A program made the position numbers and the translations under genes. From contig NC_061082.1 in NCBI RefSeq assembly GCF_021917145.1, positions 12,126,237-12,190,236 of the forward strand: a stretch of DNA of 64,000 bases. The letters run 5' to 3'. This stretch comes from Hypomesus transpacificus. Lineage: Eukaryota > Chordata > Actinopteri > Osmeriformes > Osmeridae. Below, in pieces: positions 1 to 18,239 of this stretch. The notes under the pieces were generated by a model. That model did not search any database and was not told the DNA's origin. It saw only the letters and a list, made by a program, of their open reading frames with translations. Numbering within the stretch: position 1 is the stretch's first letter; every line of letters starts with the position of its first letter.

Positions 1-6091
<6,091 letters not shown>

Positions 6092-9000
6092 ACCACCCTA
6101 GTCACCTCCCATTGCTCTGGCCAGGGGGGCGTGTCCGGCCGTGTAGAAATCAAAATGGCTGTGCGGGCACCATGCTAAGCCTGACTACATCAACCAACCA
6201 AGCAATGAACTACAAATACCCGTCAGACTGAGCCGCCCCCCTTCCCCCCACTCCCAGTCTGTTTTCCTGTGCTGCCCCCCCTCCCCCCCTCACCTTTGAT
6301 GATGTATGTCTGCTGGGAGGGAGGGAGGGAGGGAAGAGGCTGCTTCCTGTACTCATTATTAATGTACAATGTTATGTACACAATACTACAGTACTAGCCT
6401 GCTAATGTTTCTAAAAGGACAATCTGTATAGATGTCCTAGAGCTGAACTCTTTCACCTCCCCCCCCCCCCTCTCCCCCCTTTCCAAATGAGTTATTCCTC
6501 TCCAGTCTACATGAACCCAGCACCTTGGTCATGGGGTTACCCTGGCTCCTCCTATAGTGCATGGCCTGAGTATGGGTAGGATCGCCTAGGGCTAATCCTC
6601 ACCCCTGACCCCCGCATCGACCTCCAGCTCTGCTGACTAGGCATGACGCTCACATACACTCACGCACACACACGGACAGATGCATGATGGTCCTGATAAT
6701 TGTGGAAAGAAGCAGTCTGGTCTCAGCCGAGGATTTGGACTTAGTCAGAACTTTGCCTGGGGTTGTTTTAAACGGTTAGAGCTGAGCTGGTTTTATTCTA
6801 CTCTGGTTTTATTTTCCTATATATATATTTTTTTTTCTTTTCTTTTTTTTTCTGGGCAAATTGTGGATGGATATGTGCCATATCAGTGCACTGGATCTGT
6901 GTGCTTGTATTATATATGCTGTATATACATACAGCGCATACACACATACAAACACAGTTTATATATTGCTTTTCCTTATGTACAAAAGTATATATAGATA
7001 TGTATATTATACTTCCGTGGTTCAGAATTCATAGCCGTGAGCTCACACAGAATATGTGGTGGACCAGTGGCAATATTTGCTGCTGTCTAAAGCCAATGTC
7101 AGAGGAGGTAGTGTGGTTTATCTTTTTTTTAATTTCTGCTCCTGCTGTAGATTTCTCTTTCTTTGTCACTCTCCCCCCCCCCCCCCTCCTCAGTCTCTCT
7201 ATGACCCTTGCAGGATGTCCGCGGTATGTCTTTCCTCTGAATAGGTCTCTTGTCTCTTTTCTGGAGATTTTCCAGTAGTTCTTAATTTCCCAACCAATCA
7301 GCACTGGATCTCTCCCGATTGCTGACACCATGTTTACCATTGCTCTCTCCTCAAGTCTGCCAAGACCAACTTTAAGAAAAGAATCACCATGTTAAAATAT
7401 GAAAAACACCACATCAGAATATGTATATACAGACTAAATGCTCCTCACCAAATTCTGACTTTGTATGTTGTTTTTTGGGGTTTTTGTTTGTGTATCTGTT
7501 TATTTTTCACGTTGTGTTAAAGGTATGTATATATACAGACCCATGTACTGTTTATGAGCAAAAACAAAGATGGGGTTGGAGAGGGTGGGTGGGGTACATG
7601 AAAGAAAAAAAGAAAAAGAAAAAAAAAGGTGCAAAACTGACCATGTTTAGTATTGGATATTGTAGATGATGATGATGATTACAAGCTTTATCTAGCCATC
7701 TAGTTCAATCTTACCTGTACAGGAAAGTAGACGACAACTGTATTATTGTAACAATAACTAGTCATGTATAGTGTATCTATAGTTTGGAGTGCCTTTGCTT
7801 TCATACACCTTCACCTTGTTCCCTCCCACCCCATGGCCCCCCACCTCCCAACCATCACTTTATTGTGCGTGACTCCCTCTTTGGTGCTGTAGGAAGTCCT
7901 GCCCCCCCAGACACACACAATCAATCATCCACCCATATTGTTATGAATGACTTGTTTCCACCTTTCCCATCTTTATATGTCAACATTTTTATTGCAAATA
8001 TAATGTCAATGTAACATCGTTTTTCTTAAAAGTTATATGGACATGGACCTGATTTTAAGAGAAGTCTGAAGAGAATGTGTTTCATTTTAGTAGTTTTTAA
8101 TCTTGGCTTACACACACCAGAGTCTCAGGTCGGAAGAGGGGGCACACGGGGTGTTACTCGTTGCTGGGGTCAAATGCATGCATCAAACACTTGGAAATAT
8201 TCAAGATGCATTTGATATGTCCCAAAGTTTGCACTTTTGGGACTGATGGTTTGGCCTAATTGTACTTGTGCAGACTAAATCAAATGCACCCTTTTTGATC
8301 CAGCTCGGATATTAAGCAGTAAATGGTCACATGCAGGTTAGATAGACTCCATTCAGGGCCCTAGTTGTGAAGGTCATGTCTGGTTCTTCTCTGGGTTTGT
8401 TCTGGTGGTGCCAGAACCAGTCTGTGATGTTGTGATGAAGCCATCCTCAGAATCAGTCATTCACTTTGTCTCTCTTCCTGTCTCATTCTCTCTTCTGTTG
8501 CCTGTCACCTCACTACCCCTCCCCCCCCCCCACACACACACCCATCTGCGATGGGAGGGTTGGTTAGTAGCACCTAAAGGGGTGTCGGTCTCATAGCTTT
8601 TCTTGTCCTGCTTGCTGTAATTTTTGGCATCCATGAACATGTTGCTTTCTTTATCTCTCTCCAACACCACCACTAAGCCTGTAACCACTGGGCTACTCCC
8701 CCTCCCCCCTCTTCAACTCCAGTTCAGGAGTAAACCATGAAGAAAAAAATACACCACAAAGGTCACCAAAAAAGACAAGCCAGGATAGTGGGCTACATAT
8801 TGTATTACAGCGCACACACTCTTGTTGCAGAAAAATATGCTATCTGGGTTTAAAGAGTAAAAAAAAAAAATAATACAAAAACAACCTGTATAACAATACT
8901 ACTACTTGAATGCCTCTGTTTGTGACTGACATTTTTATTTCATTTGAGATGTTTTCTTTGTTTTTCCTTTTTGTTTTGATCTCTGAAGGTATGCTAAATG

Positions 9001-9095
9001 TGCGCCTGTGTAAATATTCCCCCTGCCCTGCGTGCTCTGAGGAATAGTTCCCTGGTACTGTAATTTGCATTAAATAAAGAGTAGGATAGCCTGGA
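6092..9095 (+). other. gsk3b: gsk3b 3' untranslated region
   Basis: A long AT-rich stretch after the stop, containing poly-C and poly-T tracts and several TGTATATA-type motifs. It runs to an AATAAA at 9073-9078. No other coding exon was recognised in these 3 kb, and a long 3' UTR is usual for GSK3B. The true cleavage site was not determined. Confidence 0.65.
9073..9078 (+). terminator. Candidate poly(A) signal of gsk3b
   Basis: Canonical AATAAA about 3 kb after the stop. It is the last strong signal before a SINE at 9319. Confidence 0.5.
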
Positions 9096-9318
9096 AATGA
9101 TACAAAACCCCATCTCTCCTGCTTTTCTTTCTTTGCGACTTGCGTGTGCACATTACACTGGCTCTTTGTAAAGGGGGATCATTAACTAATGGATTACTGG
9201 CTTGTTCTTGTTGAAGCATGGATGTAAAGTAGTAGATGACTGACTACAGCTTGGACTCTAAACACAGATGTCAAGCTGGTTGGATTTGTGACATAATTAT
9301 GATATAGTCTATATATAG

Positions 9319-9508
9319 GGAGTCAGGTGGCTGAGCGGTTAGGGAATCGGGCTAGTAATCTGAAGGTCGCCAGTTCGATTCCCGGCTGAGCCAAATTACG
9401 TTATGTCCTTGGGCAAGGCACTTCACCCTTCTTGCCTCGGGGGAATGTCCCTGTACTTACTGTAAGTCGCTCTGGATAAGAGCGTCTGCTAAATAACTAA
9501 ATGTAAAT
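9319..9508 (+). mobile_element. tRNA-derived SINE (copy 1)
   Basis: The head has a pol III B-box-like AGTTCGATTCCC and a tRNA-like start (GGCTGAGCGGTTAG). The middle is TGTCCTTGGGCAAGGCACTT, and the tail is GCTCTGGATAAGAGCGTCTG followed by TAAATG repeats. Related copies occur at 23091-23288, 28167-28294 and 45206-45410, with tail-only relics at 19650-19690 and 37108-37170. Confidence 0.9.
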
Positions 9509-10175
9509 AGTCTGTACATAAATGTACCATTATGAAGAATAAGGCTGACCTATAGCCCTTTAGAATCATTCTCCAGCTCAATAACAATCTTTTATTACAC
9601 TTACACATTCTACATTTGCCACATTTCTAACCTGGTTTTTACAATGTACAGCAGCAGAAGGGCACCAAACCTCAGACATGAATTCTCCTTCCCCTGACTC
9701 ATTGTTCAAGGTGATACCTGATCTACTTTGATTGGATAGGTGAGAGCCTGTGGATCTCTCAAAAGCTGATACCCATCCAGTCACATCAGGTCAATGAATG
9801 AGTAGGCTGGAATTGTTGAAAAAGAAGAAACACCTCTGTATTTTCCCATACTTCCCATTCTGCTGTCCTTCCTCCCAGGGCAGCCAGGAGCAGCAGTCAA
9901 CGGCCACATCAACGTGGGCCAGGTACATGGGCAGAAGATCAATCTGTTGTGTATGTTTTTATATTGAGGTTGTTTTCTGTGGAGGGAAGCCATGTGAGCA
10001 GAACACGGGAGAACATGCAAACGCCGTGCAGAAGGCCCAAGAGATTGCCTGAGCACCGCAGTGGAATCTCAAACTGAGACCATAAACTGGCAGGTCGAAA
10101 AGTCAATGTCATTGGCTTCAATTGGTTATATGTATTCAGCATTTATTTCCATGAAATCACACATCGAGGTCAATA

Positions 10176-10700
10176 ATGATAATAATCAATGACCAACTTA
10201 TCCTGTGGATGGACTTCCTTACCAACAAATCACAGAGAGTGCTGGTCAGCACCACCTTCTCTGCCACACTTTTCCTGGCTTCCCAAAGGGCTGGCTCTTC
10301 ACTCCTGCTCTTCATCCTCTACACTGATGACTGCCTGTCCAGCCAATCAAATGATCTCTGCTTTCAGGCCCCCTCCCAACACCCCAGCACAGCTCTTCAC
10401 GAGTTTGTGGAGTGGTGAGACAACTCCTGCCGGGAACTGACTGTGGACAAAACCAAGGAGATGGGAGTAGCCTTCTCCAACAAGCAGAGGGAACTGGCTG
10501 TGGACAAAACCAAGGAGATGGGAGTAGCCTTCTCCAACAAGCAGAGGGAACTGGCTGTGGACAAAACCAAGGAGATGGGAGTAGCCTTCTCCAACAAGCA
10601 GAGGGAACTGGCTGTGGACAAAACCAAGGAGATGGGAGTAGCCTTCTCCAACAAGCAGAGGGAACTGGCTGTGGCAGTCATCACCACACGCTGACTGTAA
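10176..10700 (+). pseudogene. LINE reverse-transcriptase relic containing a 57-bp tandem array
   Basis: The translated pieces WMDFLTNKSQRVLVSTTF, LFILYTDDC and CRELTVDKTKEMGVAF are in the order seen in fish non-LTR reverse transcriptases. Frames are broken (for example a TGA in EW*DNSC). The VDKTKEM segment was amplified four times. It lies in the tail-to-tail interval between gsk3b and nr1i2. No intact endonuclease or polymerase domain remains. Confidence 0.75.
10434..10674. repeat. 57-bp tandem repeat, four copies, derived from reverse-transcriptase coding sequence
   Basis: Units start at 10434, 10491, 10548 and 10605, with a partial fifth. They are almost identical, and the period is a multiple of 3, so one frame stays open as 19-residue repeats. 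There are no spacers, so this is not a CRISPR array. Confidence 0.95.
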
Positions 10701-10989
10701 TAGTCTACGTGCCCCTGAAAATTCCACCTCGGGGACAAATAACGTGTTTGAATTGAGTTATACCACATTTAAACCTTAGCTTCTAACCCTGTTCTATCTG
10801 TGTTGTATGACACAGATTTTTCCAACCTTTCTTTTTAAGGATTCTTTTGGCTTCTTAGGCCCATGCATAGTCTTTTTTTTGAATCTTTGCATGATTTAGT
10901 TAAACATGCTATTATTCAGCCTTCTGTTACTGCTTCGCCTATCTGCAGCTTTTAACAATTATCTTCCCCTGAGTAGGCTTCAGAATTAG

Positions 10990-11200
10990 GTAGGTATAAC
11001 TGGGCCTCCCCTTGGATGGCTTGCCACCCATTTGTGTTTTTCTAAGGCTATCGATAATTACGTCTCCTTGTCTGCTCTGCTGACGTGTAGTGTGCCCCAG
11101 GGTTCAATCCGTGGTCATATTTTTTTTTGTTGTCATATTGTTTCTTAATTAGTGTTTTTCTTATTATGTGGATGATACTTCACTTTCATACCGAACAACA
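10990..11200 (+). pseudogene. Second, more decayed LINE reverse-transcriptase relic
   Basis: One frame around 11093 gives VPQGSIRG and another around 11165 gives YYVDDTSL. These are the fingers and catalytic YVDD-type motifs of a non-LTR reverse transcriptase. It is interrupted by poly-T and stops, and belongs to a different family from the neighbouring relic. Confidence 0.6.
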
Positions 11201-11733
11201 TTAGTAATCTCTCTACCTTTCAGCAATCAAGGACTGGATGCCATATGACAATGTACAAAACAGAAGTCCTTATTATAGAACCTGAGCGCATTTCAGATAA
11301 AGTAGAGCAGCATGTCGGTCCTTTTGAAGCAAATGTTTAGTGAGCCTCAAGAAACCGTGAACAACTACACGTGAACTTTGAGGTGAGGTGGACAGAAAGT
11401 GGTCCAATCCTGTTTCTTCTTCAACTGAGAAACATAAACACAAAATAAAAATGTGTATTATGCTTTCAAGACCTGGCAAAAATCTCAGGTTATTGTCTAA
11501 TCCCATTTTGTATGATGATTTTTTGCAAAGCACTGTTCACAACCCTGAGCGACTCTGGTAGTAATATACTACATCACAGCAACATCACAACAAATCACTG
11601 GTAATTTGAAACCACATTAGGGTGGATGTATGTGTAAATTATGCCTGGATGAGGCTGTATGTTAAGAGGTTCGGATTAGGCTTCTGTGAGGATGGTTAGG
11701 TGTCCTCGATGATGCCCGTGTGAGACGGGGTCC

Positions 11734-14700
11734 TTAGAGGTCCTTGCTGACCACCTCGAGGATGAGAGGGGACACATCTGGCTGGATGTCCTGGATCTGG
11801 AGCACCTGCTTGGTGTACTCCTCATTCATAGTCCTCATCTCTGTCAGACAGGCCATCACCTTGGGATACAACAGACTGGATTCCAACACACACACACACA
11901 TACACACACACACAATATTTAAATATTGATTGTAAGTCGACTCACTAGTGATCTATAAATGTGACTCCATGACTCAAGTCTACAGTTCTCTTTAATTCTC
12001 ATGTAGGGGGCCCACCCCTTTAAGTTTTGAGTGACAGACTCACTGTTTGTCCGGCCCCTTTCTCTTTGAGTCAATGTGAGTCTTCAGTGTAAAGGCAAGT
12101 CTTTCCTGGAGCGAATCGATAACATCACGGTTTGTCACGCCCACACGATCTGCCAATCACAACGAAGCTTTTCCACACAGTGTTGAAGCATTTAGAAAAC
12201 TGCAGCTGATTCAAAGCTACAGTCATCATTACTGTCTGCAATGAACTTTGACCCTGGAGCGCTTCCAACCTTTAGTTGTGTGTGTATGAGTGAGGGTATG
12301 AGTGTGGGGAAAGGGCTCTTCCCTTCAGCCATTGGTTGACTTTCTGCATTCTTTCTATCTTTTTATTTTCACTCTTTCCTTCCCCCCTGATCTACCCTCC
12401 CTTCAGAGAAGTCCATTTGTTCTCCTCGTCCTTCTCATTCTCTCTGCCCGACCGTGTTTTACCTGGAGAGAAGAGGGCGATGGCCTTCATGAGGACATAC
12501 TCCACTTCCTGCAGCCCCAGGTTCTTCAGTGTGTAGTGGAAGCGCATGAGAGGGTCCAGCAGGTGGCGTTGGAAACCAGCTACAGAGGGGCGGAAGGAGA
12601 GAGACATTGAGAAGGATTGAAAACCGAAGCGATGAGGTGGGAGGTAAATGCATGTGTGGGGGGAGGGGGAGACAGTAGACTGTTGGAGTAAGAGAATGAC
12701 TCATTTGATGATGCAAAAACTGTACAATTCTACAATTGTGTGGCTGTGGCTTCTCTGTCCTGATAACACCAAAAAGTTCTGTTCTTGACACCTACAGATT
12801 ACCCAGATAAGCATTGGAACCTGTAAGCTGTCAGACCAAGTTGTCACTAGAGTTCTCCATGACACACAGAGAACAATGGAACATACAATTCTCATTTGTA
12901 TTCTTACTTTCTCTTTTATACATATGCTACTAAGTCAAATAGAACCTGGCACAGTGTATTACTGACTATAGAACAGGCTGCATATGCTTCTAATGGAGAA
13001 CAGAGGCCAGTACAGTAAACTGTGTTCAGCCACAATCTGGACCGGAGAAGCTTTCCTACTTTAAGTTACTTACTGAAAATCATATAAACCTTTTGTAGAT
13101 ATTCTGATCAACCAACAGACTTAATTCTTTAAAATCCAAATTAATTCTTAGCAGGCCGGCTGGCAGGCATACAACGAGACAGTGGCAGTACACAACGTCT
13201 CTATTTTCAAAACACAGGACTGGTTAAACCACATTGTGACAGGCACACACAGTGGACAGGAAACCATTTCAGATACATGCACACACAAACACATTCAGAA
13301 AAAAGGTAGGTAAACCTCCATTGATTTTCTAAAGAATTGTTTCAGTTTGAACACCAGGGCACACTTTAAATCTATAATAGATGTCATGGCAGATACAGTG
13401 GCCTAATTTGAATTGAAAACATGGAAATGACTCGTCTTTCTCTGCTTCACTGATTTACTCCCCCACCCCCAGGTAGGCCCTTGATACCTAATTACCTTGC
13501 CTTTCATCTCCCAGCTACACCACCGCTCCCTGAGCTCCTCAATTCCCTCCCTCTTTCCTCCCACATGTCCTTCACATTTTCTCTTCCTCTTTCTTGGGTT
13601 TTCTTCTCTGCCCTCTCCCCTCTTCCACCTCCCACTCTTTCCCTTTCCCTGCCCTTCTCCCACCTCTCCTTTCTTTCCTCTCTTGCACACTTTTCTTGTC
13701 ATAAGAAAGGTAACCCCCTCCACCAAACCTATTATTAGTGCATGTTGCCTGTCACGAGAAGCTCACCCAGGAAATCAGATATGTGGTAACTGATGTAAAC
13801 AACACAATCACCCCTGGACATGTGACTTGTCCACCTCACAGTCAGACATCATGAAACTATCCGTTCTATCGCAATCTGCAGTATGAAAGGGCTAGAATTA
13901 CATAAGTCATTCCGTATTCAACAGACAATTGTGCCGTTACATCTGCACCGTGTAGCTGCTTTCTCTATGGACACATTAAGTCTATAGAGAAAGTACATTA
14001 GATAGATAAATACTTTATTAATCCCGTGGGGAAATTCTGGTATCTCTCACAGCTCTCATACCAACAACAACCACAGACAATATGTACAGACAACACGATA
14101 CAATACAAACAGACAACACAACACGGCCATTTACAGAGTAGATAAGATGCAGTGCAAAACGTAGAACGTAGGGTGCTGAGCTGCCCGCTACGGAGGCTGC
14201 TGGACTGTCTTGCCAGGACATATTGTTATACTTTGTGCATTAACGATAAAGTAAAAAAATGTATCTCGATTCATCAAGTCACAGCATTGGGGCTCTATGC
14301 TGGATGTCTGCTATACATGATTTAAATGTGATCACATCTCATCTTTTGTGGGTAGGCTGTATGAGCATGTGTGTGTGTGTGTGTGTAAGAGTATGCATGT
14401 GTTTTTGCGCGTATCACCTCTGACAGCGTCATCCATGCAGTAGGTGAGTGGCCCACACTCCCACATACCAGTCCTGGAGTTGAACAGCATGTTGAACCGG
14501 ATCTGACTCATCTCAAACGTAGCTCCTTTCAACAGAGAGATCTGGTCCTCAATCGCCAAAGCCCTACCATACACACACACAGTGTTAACACAGGGCCATG
14601 ACAGGGACGGGATTAGGAATCGCGCCTGCACACACAAACCTGAAGGACGGGAGTCCTTTAGCAAAGCTGATGATGTTTTGGATCATGTAGGTCGTGAGGT

Positions 14701-17359
14701 CGGCCACGTGAGGCAGTGTGCTAAACACAGTGGTCTTCTCTGCTCCAACCCCTGCCCCCTTATCCTCCCCGTCAATCAGCGTGAAAGGGGATGACAAAAA
14801 GGAAGAGGTTGGGGAAGAGGAGGAGGTTAGGGAAGAGGAGGAGGTTAGGGAGGGGGAGGAGCTCTTGGAGGCTGATTCTTCTTCACTCCTGCAGTAGCCT
14901 GTCTGACGAGTGACTGCCTGGCTTGCGGACTGGTTGTATGGGAACATGGGGTTGAGGTTTCTGTCAATGGGCTGAAATGAACACAGAGAGACATATACCT
15001 TTATTTGGCTGTAGGTAGGAAGTTGACGCACAAACACACACACACGTTGATGCACACCTACTCTAAACCCGTTGAAGCAGGAGAAGGTGATGTCGAAGGT
15101 GTTGTGATGGGCTGTGACCAGTTCCTGTATGATGGCTTCCTGTTGGGGTGTGAGAAGGACAGGAGCCCTGCCCAGCCTCTTCCTTTTGATGCCCCTCCTC
15201 CTCTTCTCCACCGCCTCATCAGACATAATCACTACGGCAACAAAGACAAGAACCAGATCACCTCGGAAACGTTATGACACGATTACACGATCAATGACTT
15301 GGAATACCACTGGGCGTGTGTGTATTTCTCAGGACCCACTCACATTCTTTGAGCATGCCTATGGCCTGGCACTTGCGGAGTCTGCAGGCTTGGCACTGCC
15401 TGCGGTTGTTCTTGGTGATGACACACTTTTTCTGGAGGGGGCAGCGCAATGGCATGATGCGCTTCATACTTCGCCTGAGAAACACGTTATAGACACATCA
15501 CACACATGGACGGGGGCAGGCGAAGGTTATGAAAGCCCATCTTTTCCTGCGGCTACGAAAGGAAATTTGAGCAGGCGATACTACTTTTTAACTTGTTTCA
15601 ACAGGTTGTGTTCGTTGTGCTTGGTTATATGAGGTGTTGAGTTGAGGCGGTTGTGTATGTGGATGTTGGATATTGGCCACCTCGACTATGCACCTATCAC
15701 TTACACCCCTGACTCATCAACTAATCCACTGTAACACTAAGGCTAGTCAATAGCCATCAATAGATACAACCTCACTGTACTAGCCACTTATGCACCATAC
15801 TTTTGCTTGGTAGACCTCAAGCTTCGTCTTACTCACAACACTCCTACAGTCTCTAGCTGAATCCTATCTGTTGTTGAATCCTGGCTGAATAACCTGGATC
15901 CCTCTACAACCTCAAAACAAGAAGGTCCTTGGTCCCCAAGTTCTTCCCATGCTCACAAGGGTTGCCTCAGCAAAGAACCCTCTCAATAAATGCCTACAGA
16001 GTAAAACTCTCTCCTGCTCATGTCCCTGGCCAGGAATGAGGTGAGCACTTGGACTTGACCTAGCCTGACGTTGTCATACTCATAATTCTAGTCAGAATAT
16101 GAGTCTGAAAACTCTCCGTTGGGCTGTGACTACGGGGCGTGTTTCAACCGAACTGGTAAAGCAAATGCCTCTTCGCTCAATTGGATAGACCTACAACCAA
16201 TCAGAGCAACGTAATATGTTGTTTGTTGAAAACGAATTCAACCCAAGCGCTCTTTCGTGGCGTTGTTGATTACGTTACTGTTGATCATCTGTCCATCATC
16301 GTATAAAGCCCGCCCTGGCAATTTCATTGGTACGCCCAATTCAACCCAAGCGCTCTTTCGTGGCGTTGTTGATTACGTTACTGTTGATCATCTGTCCATC
16401 ATCGTATAAAGCCCGCCCTGGCAATTTCATTGGTACGCCCAGATTCTGGTTTTCTGTAGTTGTTCCCCAATACGAGACCCTCCAGACCCAACTTCCCGAC
16501 CAAATTTTTTTGTGGGCGGGGAGAAGTTGGGCTGGCAGCCAGGCTAGATTTGACCCCCAGTCGCCTTGGAGGCCGTTCTATATGGCTGATCACTCCTCCT
16601 GGCTGCACTCGGAGGAAGACATTCCCATTTTTGGGGGATTGGTATAGCTCCAAAAAAAAACCTAGGACTCATCCACCACACATTTGTGTGGTGGATGAAC
16701 TTTATTTAAAGTTCAAACTTTATTCAAAGTTCAAACTTTATTCAAAGTTCAAACTTTATTTATATAGCGCATTTCATACCAGAAGGATCCACCATGCGCT
16801 TCACACAAAGTCTTCTGCCTGTGTCACTCTCACTGATTGGGGAAAAAACACATTCAGTTGGTGTGGCTTATGAACTTGTACCATCTCTTTCTGTACTTGT
16901 GTAAACAATTGTATATATTATGTGTTCCTCTTCATGTTCAATGTCCCTACTGTTCCATGTTCCTCTCACCATACACAGGTTCTTCTTATCACCACCACAA
17001 TCGCCAGTGATGTTTGTGCCTTGTTTTCTCTGTACTCTGAAGTCCGAAAGAGATCGTAAGCAGTGACCCAGACCATGCAGTATGGTGGATGAAGTATGAG
17101 AAACAGGGAGAAAATATGTCTGTGGGGGAGGGGGGGGGGCAGCATGCATACATGCAAGGGTGTTTCAAACTCACCTAAAGAAACCTTTGCAGCCTTCACA
17201 GGTCATGGCATTAAAGTGGTAGCCGGTGGCCTGGTCACCACACACCTGGCAGATCTTAGACTCTTCTTCTTCTTCTTCTTCTTCCTCTTCCTCTTCCTCC
17301 TCCTCCTCCTCTGCTGTGCTTTGACAGGGGGTCTGCTCACTAAAGTTGCCCTTACTCAT
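11734..17359 (-). CDS. nr1i2: Nuclear receptor NR1I2 (pregnane X receptor)
   Basis: Ligand-activated transcription factor for xenobiotic and steroid response; partners with RXR. Coding exons, 5' to 3': 17359-17175, 15474-15344, 15231-15062, 14971-14640, 14563-14418, 12579-12463, 12149-12044, 11875-11734. Phases agree throughout and give 442 aa, close to mammalian PXR. The zinc fingers are visible ([14 protein letters not shown]-box [17 protein letters not shown]). The hinge reads [18 protein letters not shown]. The ligand-binding domain ends [11 protein letters not shown] (AF-2 helix). Oddities: 17 consecutive Glu at residues 17-33 and a Ser/Thr-rich insert at about 190-222. VDR (NR1I1) and CAR are the alternatives, but the position next to gsk3b and cfap91 matches NR1I2. 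The ATG at 17357-17359 lies just inside its exon; 5' non-coding exons were not located. Confidence 0.92.
12580..14417 (-). other. nr1i2 intron
   Basis: An intron of about 1.8 kb between the coding exons ending at 14418 and starting at 12579. It holds pyrimidine-rich sequence (13540-13690) and a retroelement tail at 13995-14025. No coding segment was recognised. Confidence 0.75.
13990..14190 (-). mobile_element. Retroelement 3'-end relic
   Basis: Contains AATACTTTATTAATCCCGTG followed by GGGGAAATTC, a motif widespread in fish genomes at the ends of non-LTR elements (from general knowledge). The family was not assigned. Confidence 0.45.
16060..16547. mobile_element. Non-autonomous DNA element with CTAGCCTG ends and an internal 103-bp duplication
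   Basis: The ends are inverted copies of CTAGCCTG (16060 and 16547). Inside are two adjacent, essentially identical 103-bp units (16235-16337 and 16338-16440). It sits in the nr1i2 intron between 17175 and 15474. No transposase is present. Confidence 0.55.
16690..16810. repeat. Short tandem repeat and MITE end
   Basis: Three copies of about 19 bp (AAAGTTCAAACTTTATT) are followed by TTTATATAGCGCATTTCATA and a short inverted end. A diverged relative is at 28780-28850. Confidence 0.6.
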
Positions 17360-18138
17360 CCTGACCTGAGGAAACAAACCAGCATACACCACACCCTCCT
17401 GTTAGGGGCAGATACAAAGACAACTATTTCCTCTTTCTGTATGTGTGAGTAGAATAGAAACACAGGAACAAAACAGCCAGTGAGTCAAACACTTCTGGTC
17501 ATCTCATAAAGATCTTCAACCCACATCTCATTACCAGTTCAGATAACAATCATCCACCACAAAAATTAAATGTGCACATTTTCCTACGATTTCCTCTCCT
17601 GTCCTCAGACTAATTTAAACCACCAAAGAGCATCCTCATACAATCATGGCTTATTCCTCCTTGTGATGAGAGATTATTCCATCCGCCAGATGACAAGTAA
17701 GGGAAAGAAAGCTGTGTAAATATTGAACAAAAAATAACCATGGTGACCAGATAAGGCGTTTGGATGAGACAGAGAAGGAGAGGAAGAGCCTTACTGGTAT
17801 AACCAGACGTCACTATGAATCTCAGAGCAAACAACTAGTACAAGAAATCACCAAGCATCTAATTTGACAAACTCAATAAAGATCTGTTGATCTCTGCTTA
17901 GTGTCTAAAGACTGGCTGACCTGCTTCTATGGACAGCTGAGAAGAGGAATTAGTTACTCAATCAGTCACTTATCTGTCTTATCATTGGTGAAGCTCCTGA
18001 AGCTCTAACAAATATATACCAGTAAACCTACAAGCTACACACCAGCCTTTAATGTAGTTAATATTATAAACTCCCACCTCACTGGAGCACACAACCAATC
18101 ACAGAGCAGCATACACACAAACTGTTACTGTCAGCAAA

Positions 18139-18239
18139 CTGGAGGATGGTGGAACAATGGATGGAGGGTAGGAGGAAGAAAAAACGGGAACTGTTTGAAA
18201 GGGTTTGATTGTAGTACAGAGAGGAGGGAAAGAAAAATG
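18139..18239. repeat. Diverged copy of the last cfap91 intron segment
   Basis: About 100 bp matches 21638-21740 at nearly 90% by eye, in the same orientation. The matching segment includes AAACGGGAACTGTTTGAAAG here versus AAAGGGCACAGTTTGAAAGG there. It lies outside cfap91, on the nr1i2 side. Confidence 0.75.

Noticed and set aside
9319-9400. Possible tRNA gene
   Set aside because: The head has B-box-like sequence but is joined to the common SINE body and tail and recurs in four other places; no intact cloverleaf is claimed.
10434-10674. Regular repeats resembling a CRISPR array
   Set aside because: The units are directly abutting with no unique spacers, in a eukaryotic genome; they derive from reverse-transcriptase coding sequence.
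11734-17359. Vitamin D receptor (VDR) assignment
   Set aside because: The finger is similar, but the ligand-binding domain, the hinge ([18 protein letters not shown]) and the neighbours gsk3b and cfap91 favour NR1I2.
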